From the NCBI GenBank assembly GCA_031273645.1, contig JAISRM010000285.1, forward strand, positions 1 through 13,496: a DNA stretch of 13,496 nucleotides. The letters are read 5' to 3'. Each line of letters begins with the position of its first letter. Positions within the stretch are counted from its first letter, which is position 1. Made by a program: the position numbers and the translations under genes. The notes under the pieces are model-generated. The model was not told the origin of the DNA. It did no database searches and saw only the letters and a program-made list of their open reading frames with translations. Of the stretch, positions 1-6,402 are shown in pieces. This DNA comes from Endomicrobium sp. Its GTDB lineage: Bacteria > Elusimicrobiota > Endomicrobiia > Endomicrobiales > Endomicrobiaceae.

Positions 1-35
1 TTAAAAACGCGGGAATGACAAAAACAAAAAGGTGA
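1..35 (+). CDS. Possible 3' tail of an upstream gene (partial)
   Basis: The first bases can be read as the last codons of a gene entering from the left. One frame gives KNAGMTKTKR and stops at 33-35, five bases before the lptC start; another frame stops already at 16-18. The short spacing to lptC favours the first. In many diderm bacteria kdsC (KDO-8-phosphate phosphatase) precedes lptC, and the tail loosely resembles the end of KdsC, but ten residues cannot establish this. Treat the identity as unknown. Confidence 0.25.
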   Translation, partial: KNAGMTKTKR

Positions 36-39
36 GTTA

Positions 40-576
40 ATGGGCGTTTTGCGGTATAAAATTTTATCGGTCGTTTTAGCCGCGTTTTTTGCGGCCGCAG
101 GCTCGGGGTGTAAAACGGAAAAGACCGTTATCGAAGAAACTCCGCCGATGCCCGAACAGGCTATTGAAAAATTTACCGTTACGGAGACGGAATCCGGAAA
201 ACTCAAAATGATCCTTGAATCGCAATCGGCGGTAATCAACGAAGACAACAAAACGGCAAATCTTAAATTGCCGAGAGTCAAATTCTACAGAGACGGTCTG
301 TACGCATCGACGCTTGTTTCAGAAAGCGCTGATGTCAACCTTGAAACTTACGACATAAGCGGACATGGCAAATGCACCGTCGAGACGGCAAATAACGAAT
401 ATCTTCAGACTACAGATTTAAACTATAATGCAAAAGATGAAATGATTTACAGCGTTAACGACGTAAAGATGACAAGAGGAAACGAAACGATAACGGGAAA
501 AGGTTTTGAAACCGACGTTAAGCTTGACAAAGTAGTAATAAAAAAGCAGAGAGTGGTTCTTGAAAACGTTAATTAA
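40..576 (+). CDS. lptC: LptC-like LPS export protein
   Basis: Probable LptC (YrbK/DUF1239), the envelope-anchored protein that receives lipopolysaccharide from the LptBFG transporter and passes it to LptA. The 178-residue product has a basic N-terminus, a hydrophobic segment at about residues 8-23, and then a beta-rich body typical of the LptC/LptA beta-jellyroll fold (residues ~40-175). Identification rests on this architecture, the size (E. coli LptC is 191 residues) and position directly before lptA and lptB. The ATG at 40 follows a good ribosome site (AGGTGA). A cysteine at residue 24 ends the hydrophobic segment (AGSGC), so the protein could be a lipoprotein instead of having a retained membrane helix. 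However, Gly at -3 is not a canonical lipobox residue. The gene overlaps lptA by 17 bases. Confidence 0.82.
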   Translation: MGVLRYKILSVVLAAFFAAAGSGCKTEKTVIEETPPMPEQAIEKFTVTETESGKLKMILESQSAVINEDNKTANLKLPRVKFYRDGLYASTLVSESADVNLETYDISGHGKCTVETANNEYLQTTDLNYNAKDEMIYSVNDVKMTRGNETITGKGFETDVKLDKVVIKKQRVVLENVN

Positions 577-1237
577 AGGCGCGGCATTATCGTTTTTATT
601 TTTTATTTGCGCCGCTTTAGCGTTTGCGGGGCAGACCGTTATTACCGGAGACGTGATGGAAGTTTTTAAAGGCGGGGATATCACCGTTTCAAAAGGACGT
701 TCAAAAGCCGTAAACGGCAATAATTCGGTTTTGTCAGATAAAATGACATACGACAAAAAAAGTTCTTTGGTGTCTGCTTCCGGACGCGTAAAGTTATATT
801 CAAAAACCGAAGACGGAACTCCGCTTGAAGCTTACGGAGATTTTGCCCAGTATAATCTTGATTCTTCAACCGGCAGGCTTTTTGGCAAAAAGGCTTCTCT
901 TAAATACGGACTGAAAGATTCTGATTCTCCTCTTGTTTTAAAGGCAAAAGAGATGCGCATAAACAAAAATCTTGAAACGTTAAACGCCCGGGGCGACGTT
1001 GAAATAATAACTTCTTCCGGAACCATATATTCCGACAACGCTCTTTTTGATAAAAAAACTTACAGCGTTTTGGCGGTCAAAGAAGATAAAAGACCTTCCG
1101 CCGACGTGCTTTACGACGGCAAAAAAGGGTTTTATGAAGCCGATACGATGATTTTTTATAATTCCGCCGACGATAAGAAAATCGTTATGAAGGGATCCGT
1201 AAAAGGCAGGATGCATATGGAAGATAAAATAAAATGA
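560..1237 (+). CDS. lptA: LptA/OstA periplasmic LPS-binding protein
   Basis: Periplasmic component of the Lpt bridge that carries lipopolysaccharide from LptC to the outer-membrane LptD/LptE complex. The 225-residue product starts with a clear signal peptide: basic start (MKTLIKG), hydrophobic core about residues 8-22, and a signal peptidase I site AFA before Gly24. The rest is made of repeating short beta-strands of the OstA type (residues ~28-215), with phrases such as SASGRVKLYS and NARGDVEI. It is somewhat longer than E. coli LptA (185 residues). The start is TTG at 560: an in-frame stop at 539-541 rules out a longer form, and the next ATG would remove the signal peptide. AGAGAG lies a few bases upstream. 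It overlaps lptC by 17 bases and lptB by 4 (ATGA), indicating translational coupling. Confidence 0.85.
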   Translation: MKTLIKGAALSFLFFICAALAFAGQTVITGDVMEVFKGGDITVSKGRSKAVNGNNSVLSDKMTYDKKSSLVSASGRVKLYSKTEDGTPLEAYGDFAQYNLDSSTGRLFGKKASLKYGLKDSDSPLVLKAKEMRINKNLETLNARGDVEIITSSGTIYSDNALFDKKTYSVLAVKEDKRPSADVLYDGKKGFYEADTMIFYNSADDKKIVMKGSVKGRMHMEDKIK

Positions 1238-1953
1238 TTTTAAGATCTGAGAATTTATTTAAAAAATATAAATACAGAATGGTCGTTAACGGCGTAAGCA
1301 TAAACGTTAAGCAGGGGGAAGTCGTCGGGCTGCTCGGACCTAACGGCGCCGGCAAAACCACGACGTTTTACATGACCGTCGGGCTTATAAAACCTTATGA
1401 CGGCAGCGTTTATCTTGACGACAGAGAAATAACCGGCTGGCCCATGTACAAAAGAGCCAGAGCGGGGATAGGATATTTGGCGCAGGAACCTTCGATATTT
1501 AGAGGGCTTTCCGTTGAAAACAATCTTGCCGCCATAGCGCAGATGCGGCTTTTGTCAAAAAAAAAGCAAAAAGAGCTTGTTGACGGTCTTCTTGAAGATT
1601 TTGGGCTTACGAAACTTCGCCGCCAGATGAGCGTAACTCTTTCAGGCGGGGAAAAGAGAAGGCTTGAAATAGCGAGGGCGCTTGTAAGCGATCCGAAATT
1701 TATTCTTCTTGACGAACCGTTTGTCGGCATAGACCCTATTACCGTCGATGATATACAAAAAATAATAAAAAAACTCAAAGAAAGGGGCTTAGGTATTCTC
1801 ATAACGGATCACAACGTCAGAGAAACTCTTGAGATAATAGACAGGGCTTATATAATTTACGAAGGCAAAATTCTTTTAGAAGGCAATGCCAAAGAATTGC
1901 TTGACAACCCTAAGGCAAGAAAAGTATATTTAGGGGATAATTTTAAGATGTAA
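1234..1953 (+). CDS. lptB: LPS export ABC transporter ATP-binding protein LptB
   Basis: Cytoplasmic ATPase that powers extraction of lipopolysaccharide from the inner membrane together with LptF and LptG, which are not in this window. The 239-residue protein has a full set of ABC motifs: Walker A GPNGAGKT at 35-42, Q-loop Gln84 in YLAQEPSIFRGL, signature LSGGE at 136-140, Walker B FILLDEP at 156-162 and switch His193 in ITDHN. The YLAQEPSIFR and DEPFVGIDPI stretches are characteristic of LptB (YhbG) rather than generic ABC ATPases. Its length matches E. coli LptB (241). The ATG lies within the lptA stop (ATGA), so translation is coupled; the ribosome site (GGAAGA) is only moderate. In proteobacteria the next gene is usually rpoN; here it is hpf. 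Confidence 0.97.
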   Translation: MILRSENLFKKYKYRMVVNGVSINVKQGEVVGLLGPNGAGKTTTFYMTVGLIKPYDGSVYLDDREITGWPMYKRARAGIGYLAQEPSIFRGLSVENNLAAIAQMRLLSKKKQKELVDGLLEDFGLTKLRRQMSVTLSGGEKRRLEIARALVSDPKFILLDEPFVGIDPITVDDIQKIIKKLKERGLGILITDHNVRETLEIIDRAYIIYEGKILLEGNAKELLDNPKARKVYLGDNFKM

Positions 1954-2001
1954 GCGGCCGGCACGCAACGCAAACTTTAATTTATATAAAAGGAGAGAAG
2001 A

Positions 2002-2553
2002 ATGCAGATAAACATTACGGCAAGACATCTGAAACTTACGGATGCCATTGATTCGTATGTGCGCAAAAAAGTTTCAAAAGCCTCTAAATTTTACGATGGC
2101 GACGACGTGTGGGCGCATGTTATTTTGTCTGTGGAAAAAAGCAGACAGATCACCGAAATCAATTTTCACGTGGGAAAACTTACCTTCAGGGTCAAAGAGC
2201 AGTCGCCCGATTTATACGCCTCAATAGACCTATCGATAGACAAACTCGACAAACAGCTTAAAAAACGCAAAGAAATATCAAAAATTCACAGACAGGACAA
2301 CCGCAAAGTTTCCAAAGCGAAAAAAGCCGTCTTTGAAGACGTTTTTTCCTACGACGCTATGGAAGATTCGAGAACGAAAATTTCAGAAGTTAAGCGTTTT
2401 GATTTAAAACCCGAAACCATAGAAGAAGCGATTGAAAATCTCGATAATCTCGGCTACAGGGTGTATATGTTTTTGAATAATGACACGGATAAAGTAAACG
2501 TGCTTTACAGAAACGACGGCGGTTCTATAGTTATTTTAGAACCGGAAATGTAA
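2002..2553 (+). CDS. hpf: Long-form ribosome hibernation promoting factor
   Basis: Binds the decoding region of the 30S subunit and, in its long form, dimerises 70S ribosomes into inactive 100S particles when growth slows. The 183-residue product has the S30AE/YfiA domain at about residues 1-95 (starting MQINITARHLKLTDAI). A charged linker runs to ~127, and a C-terminal dimerisation domain occupies ~128-183, marked by KRFDLKPETIEEAIENL and ending in ILEPEM. The C-terminal domain separates it from the short HPF and YfiA of E. coli and makes it like the HPF of Firmicutes and many other phyla. A strong ribosome site (AAGGAGAG) precedes the ATG. It stands where proteobacteria also keep hpf, between the lptB region and ptsN, but with no rpoN in between. 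Confidence 0.95.
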   Translation: MQINITARHLKLTDAIDSYVRKKVSKASKFYDGDDVWAHVILSVEKSRQITEINFHVGKLTFRVKEQSPDLYASIDLSIDKLDKQLKKRKEISKIHRQDNRKVSKAKKAVFEDVFSYDAMEDSRTKISEVKRFDLKPETIEEAIENLDNLGYRVYMFLNNDTDKVNVLYRNDGGSIVILEPEM

Positions 2554-2602
2554 TTTTAAAATAAATGATAGCCAAAGCATAAGCCAACGGAGGATATTTA
2601 AA

Positions 2603-3061
2603 ATGAAGATTATGGATTTTTTGAGCCCTGACGCGATCACAGTGGATTTGAAGTCTGCCGATAAGAAATCCGCGATTGTCGAACTTGTTGAAATTCTTAA
2701 GAGCGTAAAAAAAGTAAAAAAGACCGACGAAATTATCGACGTGATTCTTGAAAGAGAAAAACTCGGTTCAACCGGGATAGGTCAGGGAGTGGCGATACCC
2801 CACGGAAAAACCGACGCTTTGCAGGAACAGATAGGGGTTTTAGGCATTTCGCGCAAAGGGATAGAATTCAATTCTCTCGACGGCGAACCTGTCCACATAG
2901 TTTTTCTTCTTGTAGGACCCGTTGAAGTCGCAGGCCAGCATTTAAAAGCGCTGTCGAGAATATCAAGGCTTTTTAAAGATAAATTTTTAAGACAGGCCAT
3001 AAGAGACGCCTCAACTAAAGAAGAAGTCATTAAAATAATACAGCAAGAGGATTCTTATTAA
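2603..3061 (+). CDS. ptsN: PTS EIIA-Ntr regulatory protein (PtsN family)
   Basis: A fructose/mannitol-type EIIA domain of the nitrogen-PTS class, normally regulatory rather than sugar-transporting; in other bacteria its phosphorylation state affects potassium transport, sensor kinases and other targets. The 152-residue protein is a single EIIA domain. The phosphorylatable His67 lies in the conserved GVAIPHGKT motif, preceded by REKLGSTGIG. It is slightly shorter than E. coli PtsN (163). A GGAGG ribosome site at 2589-2593 supports the ATG. The stop overlaps the hprK ATG by one base (TAATG). No dedicated EI-Ntr (PtsP) or NPr appears here, so it probably takes phosphate from the HPr and Enzyme I encoded downstream in the same cluster; that is an inference. 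Confidence 0.93.
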   Translation: MKIMDFLSPDAITVDLKSADKKSAIVELVEILKSVKKVKKTDEIIDVILEREKLGSTGIGQGVAIPHGKTDALQEQIGVLGISRKGIEFNSLDGEPVHIVFLLVGPVEVAGQHLKALSRISRLFKDKFLRQAIRDASTKEEVIKIIQQEDSY

Positions 3062-4008
3062 TGTCTAATTTTTTGGACGTCGGCATTTTGCTTAAGGAAA
3101 AAAGCGAAGATTTGCGCCTTGAACTGCTGACGGGAGCCGGAGGTCTTGGCAGAAAGATCACCGTTGCAGACATCAACAGGCCGGGTTTAGCTTTTACCGG
3201 CTATTTTGAACATTTTCCCTTTGAGCGCACGCAGGTAATAGGGATAAGCGAATACACTTATTTAAACGCGCTCGACTATGAAAAGCAGGTTGAGCTTTTG
3301 CAAAAGATTTTTTTGCATGAAAACGCCACGTGCTGCATTTTGACCAGAGGTTTAGTCCCTTCGCAGGCTATGACGGAAGTTTTTGCGCGTTTGAACATAC
3401 CTCTTTTGCGCACAGAACTCAATTCTTCGTCGTTTATAGGCGATCTGATTTATTATCTTGACGGCAAACTTGCTCCGAGCGTAAAAATTCACGGCGTTTT
3501 GACGAATGTTTACGGGCTTGGAGTTTTAATTGTGGGAAAAGCCGGGATAGGCAAATCGGAATGCGCTCTTGAACTTGTAAAAAGAGGGCATATGCTTGTC
3601 GCCGACGACGTGGTAAATATAAAGAAAAGATCCGGCCGCGCTCTCATAGGCAGCGGTCTTGAAATAACGAGGCATCTTATAGAAGTAAGGGGTCTTGGGA
3701 TAATAGACGTTAAAGATCTTTTCGGCATAAGCAATATCCTTGACGAGTCTAATATCGAGCTTGTAATAAAGCTTGAGGAATGGGAGAAAGTAAAAAAGTA
3801 CGAAAGAGTGGGGATAGACGAATATCATACCGAATTTCTCGGCGTTAAGATACCTGAGGTTACGATCCCCGTAGGTCCCGGAAGAAATCTTGCGGTTTTG
3901 GTGGAAACGGCAAGTTTGAATCAGCGTCTTAAAAATAAGGGACATTTTACGGCCAGAGATCTAAATGATAAAATACAGGGAATAATAGCCTCAAACCGTA
4001 AAGAGTAA
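3061..4008 (+). CDS. hprK: HPr kinase/phosphorylase
   Basis: Bifunctional enzyme that phosphorylates HPr on Ser46 with ATP or pyrophosphate and reverses the reaction by phosphorolysis, linking carbon status to regulation. The 315-residue protein has the usual two parts: an N-terminal domain (~1-130) and a C-terminal catalytic domain. Visible motifs are His144 in KIHGVL, the P-loop GKAGIGKS at 159-166, Asp182-Asp183 in VADDVV, the family signature around RGLGIIDV (210-217), and the late PVGPGRNLAVLVE stretch. Length matches B. subtilis HprK (310). Start ATG at 3061 is coupled to ptsN by a one-base overlap, with AAGAGG upstream. The target HPr encoded at 10469 carries Ser46 in the expected context, so both partners are in the same cluster. 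All catalytic residues I can identify are intact. Confidence 0.97.
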   Translation: MSNFLDVGILLKEKSEDLRLELLTGAGGLGRKITVADINRPGLAFTGYFEHFPFERTQVIGISEYTYLNALDYEKQVELLQKIFLHENATCCILTRGLVPSQAMTEVFARLNIPLLRTELNSSSFIGDLIYYLDGKLAPSVKIHGVLTNVYGLGVLIVGKAGIGKSECALELVKRGHMLVADDVVNIKKRSGRALIGSGLEITRHLIEVRGLGIIDVKDLFGISNILDESNIELVIKLEEWEKVKKYERVGIDEYHTEFLGVKIPEVTIPVGPGRNLAVLVETASLNQRLKNKGHFTARDLNDKIQGIIASNRKE

Positions 4009-4016
4009 AATTAAAA

Positions 4017-4892
4017 ATGATAAAAAAATTTTATATAGTTTCCGGAATGTCGGGCGCCGGAAAAAGTCAGGCTTTAAAAATTTTTGAAGATTTCGGGTTT
4101 GTATGCGTGGACAATCTTCCGATTCAGATGGTTGACGGCTTTATAGACATGTGTCTTTCAAGACGCGACGACAAATACGCAAAAGCCGTTATCAGCATAG
4201 ATTCGCGGGCAGGCGAGTCAATTGATTCTTTAGATTCGGTTTTAAATTATTTAAAAAGTAAAAAGATTGCTTATAAAATAATATTTTTTAACGCTCAGGA
4301 CGACATTTTAATAAGAAGATATTCCGAAACAAGACGCAGGCATCCTTTAGGCGTTTCTGTCGTCGCAGGAATTAAGCTTGAAAGAAAGCTTCTTCGTAAA
4401 GTGTTTGCGATAGCAGACGAAGCTATAGACACTTCGCATATGACAGTCGGCGAGCTTAAAGATTCGGTGTCGCGCCTTACCGGAGAGAAGTCCTCTAAGA
4501 GCCGTTTGAACGTTTCGGTCGTTTCTTTCGGATATAAATACGGAGTTCCTAACGACGCGGATATAATTTTTGACGTGCGGTTTATAGCAAATCCAAATTA
4601 TGTCCACTCTCTTAAATATAAGACGGGCATGGACAAAGCCGTTAAATTTTATATAGAGAAACAGAAAGAATTTAAAACTTTTTTCTCTTTATTTTCAAAG
4701 CTTATAGCTTATGCGCTTCCGGGATATATAAAAGAAGGCAAAAGCCATTTAACTGTGGCTTTAGGCTGCACCGGCGGCAGACACAGATCTGTATTTACGG
4801 CAGAAAAATTAGCCGCTTTTTTAAAAAATAAGAGATACACGGTTCAGGTAAATCACAGAGACGTGCTGAGAGCCGCCGATAACGGCAATTAA
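4017..4892 (+). CDS. rapZ: RapZ/YvcJ nucleotide-binding adaptor
   Basis: RapZ family protein (YhbJ in E. coli, YvcJ in Bacillus). In E. coli RapZ senses glucosamine-6-phosphate and controls GlmS synthesis through the small RNA GlmZ; in other phyla the role is less clear. The 291-residue product has an N-terminal P-loop GMSGAGKS at 10-17 and the conserved FVCVDNLP segment. The C-terminal domain contains YGVPNDADIIFDVRF, NPNYV and CTGGRHRS at 251-258. The final residues (HRDVLRAADNGN) lack the lysine/arginine cluster that E. coli RapZ uses to bind RNA, so GlmZ-like binding is doubtful. It starts 8 bases after hprK, with only a weak AAGAG ribosome site. Its neighbours hprK and yvcK match known rapZ contexts in both proteobacteria and Firmicutes. 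Confidence 0.95.
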   Translation: MIKKFYIVSGMSGAGKSQALKIFEDFGFVCVDNLPIQMVDGFIDMCLSRRDDKYAKAVISIDSRAGESIDSLDSVLNYLKSKKIAYKIIFFNAQDDILIRRYSETRRRHPLGVSVVAGIKLERKLLRKVFAIADEAIDTSHMTVGELKDSVSRLTGEKSSKSRLNVSVVSFGYKYGVPNDADIIFDVRFIANPNYVHSLKYKTGMDKAVKFYIEKQKEFKTFFSLFSKLIAYALPGYIKEGKSHLTVALGCTGGRHRSVFTAEKLAAFLKNKRYTVQVNHRDVLRAADNGN

Positions 4893-4939
4893 TTTAACGC
4901 GCGCGCAAAACGCGCTCAAGGCATATAATTATTTAAATT
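4893..4939 (+). promoter_or_regulatory. Leader of yvcK: GC hairpin plus TATAAT, no Shine-Dalgarno
   Basis: The 47 bases between rapZ and yvcK hold a small hairpin, GCGCG (4901-4905) pairing with CGCGC (4911-4915) around a CAAAA loop. Then follows a perfect -10-like TATAAT at 4924-4929. No convincing -35 lies 16-18 bases upstream. The ATG of yvcK starts only ten bases after the TATAAT, and no ribosome site lies in the normal window. If the TATAAT is used, the transcript would be leaderless or nearly so. The GCGCGCAAAA block and the final TTTAAATTATG recur before the EIIC gene. The hairpin lacks a T-run, so it is not a standard terminator. Confidence 0.4.
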
Positions 4940-5893
4940 ATGGGTACTTTAAAAATAGCGGCAATCGGCGGCGGCAGCGGTTTGTCAACTCTGCTGAGAG
5001 GCCTTAAAAAATACGACGTCGACATAACGGCCGTTGTAAACGTAGCCGATGACGGAGGAAGTTCCGGCCGCCTTAGAAGAGAGTTTGGAGTTTTGCCTCC
5101 GGGCGATATAAGAAACTGTCTTACGGCGCTTTCTGAAGAAGAAAGTTTGATGTCGAGGCTTTTTCAGTACAGATTTCCCGCAAGAGGAGTTTTGGCGGGA
5201 CATTCTTTCGGCAATTTATTTCTTACGGCGATGTCTGCCATAAGCGGCGGGTTTGACAGAGCGATAGCCAATTGCGGAGAAGTTCTTGCCATAAGAGGGA
5301 AAGTTTTGCCCGTAACGCTTTCTTCGGTAGTTTTGCGCGCCGAGCTTTCAAGCGGAAAAATAGTTTCCGGAGAAAGCAATATTTCAAAGTCTAAAGAAAA
5401 AATAGAAAGAGTGTTTCTCGTTCCTTTTGCCCCTCCGGCCGCGCCTGATGTTCTTGACGCTTTAAAAAATGCGGACGTCATAATTTTAGGGCCGGGCTCT
5501 TTATATACTTCAATCATAGTAAATTTTCTCGTTGACGGCGTGGCGGATGCCATAAAGGGTTCGAAAGCTTATAAAATATATGTCTCTAACATTATGACGC
5601 AGCCGGGAGAAACTACCGATTATTCTCTTTTGCATCATATAGAAGCTATAGAACGGCATTTGCATAAAGGCGCAGTTGATTGCATTTTGGCAAATAACGG
5701 AAAAATTCCGGCAAAGCTTGCAAAACGCTATAAACAATTCGGATCGCATCAGGTAGTTATAGACAAAACAGGCATCAAAACGGTTAAAAGCGATTTGTTT
5801 TCCGACGAAATTTACGCCCGCCACGATTGCGATAAACTTGCTGGAGCGCTTATGAAAGCAATTTTTCGCATAAGGGGAAAGAAAAATGATTAA
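4940..5893 (+). CDS. yvcK: YvcK/CofD-like gluconeogenesis factor
   Basis: Member of the YvcK (UPF0052) family. In Bacillus it is needed for growth on gluconeogenic carbon and for normal cell wall formation, and homologues bind UDP-sugars such as UDP-GlcNAc. The 317-residue protein has the N-terminal Rossmann-like glycine loop GGGSGLSTLL at 10-19. It then shows the family signature VVNVADDGGSSGRLR and the GVLPPGDIRN motif, followed by GHSFGNLFL, GPGSLYTSI and TQPGETTDYS. Length is typical (B. subtilis YvcK is 317). The ATG at 4940 is forced: an in-frame TAA sits at 4934-4936 and the protein begins exactly at the family N-terminus, although no Shine-Dalgarno is present. The stop overlaps the next gene (EIIA) by 8 bases. 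No whiA follows, unlike in Firmicutes. A role here linking sugar state to envelope precursor supply is inference. Confidence 0.95.
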   Translation: MGTLKIAAIGGGSGLSTLLRGLKKYDVDITAVVNVADDGGSSGRLRREFGVLPPGDIRNCLTALSEEESLMSRLFQYRFPARGVLAGHSFGNLFLTAMSAISGGFDRAIANCGEVLAIRGKVLPVTLSSVVLRAELSSGKIVSGESNISKSKEKIERVFLVPFAPPAAPDVLDALKNADVIILGPGSLYTSIIVNFLVDGVADAIKGSKAYKIYVSNIMTQPGETTDYSLLHHIEAIERHLHKGAVDCILANNGKIPAKLAKRYKQFGSHQVVIDKTGIKTVKSDLFSDEIYARHDCDKLAGALMKAIFRIRGKKND

Positions 5894-6296
5894 AATAGTT
5901 ATAGTCGCTCACGGGGAACTTGCGCAGGAACTGCTTGCCGGCGCGGAACTAATAGCCGGAAAACAGCCCAATCTCCATGCGGTAAAAAGAGGAGCAAACG
6001 ACAGCCTCGTTCAGCTTCAGGAGAGGATAAATTCTTTGCTGCAAAGCATTAACGACGGGGACGGAACGCTTATTTTGACCGATATGGTCGGCGGAACTCC
6101 CTGCAATGCGGCGGCTCCATTGTGCGCAACGTTTAATACCGAAGTTATCGCAGGCGTAAATCTTCCCATGATTTTGTCGGCTGTTTTTTCGTCAAAAACG
6201 GCGGCAAACGTTTCAGAGCTTGCCGATAAAGTTTTGCTTGACGGGCAAAAGAGCATAATAAATATAAAAAAAATGCTGTTAAGCAGAATGAAATAA
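5886..6296 (+). CDS. PTS mannose/sorbose-family EIIA component
   Basis: Cytoplasmic EIIA domain of the mannose (EIIA-Man, ManX N-terminal) family, which takes phosphate from HPr and passes it to EIIB. The 136-residue protein begins with the family pattern MIKIVIVAHGELAQ, placing the phosphorylated histidine at His9. It also carries TDMVGGTPCN at 65-74, matching the conserved GGTP loop. It is a free-standing domain, unlike the EIIA-EIIB fusion ManX of E. coli. The ATG lies inside the 3' end of yvcK (8-base overlap), with GGGGAAAG as ribosome site, so it is coupled to yvcK rather than to the EIIB gene 106 bases further on. In alphaproteobacteria a similar lone EIIA sits beside hprK and acts as a regulator. 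Here it could serve transport, regulation or both. Confidence 0.93.
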   Translation: MIKIVIVAHGELAQELLAGAELIAGKQPNLHAVKRGANDSLVQLQERINSLLQSINDGDGTLILTDMVGGTPCNAAAPLCATFNTEVIAGVNLPMILSAVFSSKTAANVSELADKVLLDGQKSIINIKKMLLSRMK

Positions 6297-6332
6297 AAGC
6301 AAAGCGGACGGATTAAAGAGGGCGTTCGTAAC

Positions 6333-6338
6333 TATAAT
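6333..6338 (+). promoter_or_regulatory. Candidate -10 element upstream of the EIIB gene
   Basis: A perfect TATAAT occurs in the 106-base gap between the EIIA and EIIB genes, 65 bases before the EIIB start. No good TTGACA-like element is found 16-18 bases upstream (the bases there read about GGATTA). A transcript starting about 7 bases downstream would begin inside the 15-bp tandem repeat and carry its hairpins in the leader. This is a weak single-box prediction. Confidence 0.3.
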
Positions 6339-6341
6339 GGC

Positions 6342-6386
6342 TTGCGGCTGAAAAGCTTGCGGCTTTGGATATTGCGGCTGAAAGCC
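6342..6386 (+). repeat. Three-unit 15-bp imperfect tandem repeat with hairpins
   Basis: Three copies of TTGCGGCT begin at 6342, 6357 and 6372, exactly 15 bases apart. Units 1 and 3 extend to TTGCGGCTGAAA; unit 2 diverges after the first eight bases. Unit 3 contains the palindrome CGGCT-gaa-AGCCG (6375-6387). Unit 2 offers CGGCTTT (6360-6366), which could pair instead with AAAGCCG (6381-6387), giving mutually exclusive hairpins. The structure ends 4 bases before the EIIB ribosome site AAGAGG (6392-6397). It may be an operator, a translational control element or simple slippage-derived sequence; the periodicity and placement are seen, the role is not known. Confidence 0.65.
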
Positions 6387-6402
6387 GTTAAAAGAGGTTA
6401 TA

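Noticed and set aside
1410..1802. 130-codon minus-strand open frame
   Set aside because: It is antisense to the catalytic core of lptB and its product is a low-complexity serine-rich shadow.
1983..1988. TATATA as a -10 box before hpf
   Set aside because: The start of transcription would fall inside the ribosome site of hpf, so it is more likely AT-rich spacer.
2554..2602. Terminator or promoter between hpf and ptsN
   Set aside because: No stem followed by a T-run and no paired -35/-10 elements; only a clear GGAGG ribosome site for ptsN.
3526..3945. 139-codon minus-strand open frame
   Set aside because: It lies wholly inside the well-identified hprK gene; its translation has no recognisable domain and reflects codon bias on the opposite strand.
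5164..5553. 129-codon minus-strand open frame
   Set aside because: It is antisense to conserved yvcK motifs, with no ribosome site or domain.
6337..6351. Small leader peptide starting at ATG 6337
   Set aside because: It reads only four codons (MACG) before a stop and has no ribosome site.
6342..6386. CRISPR-like array
   Set aside because: The units are adjacent 15-bp repeats without spacers and there are no cas genes.
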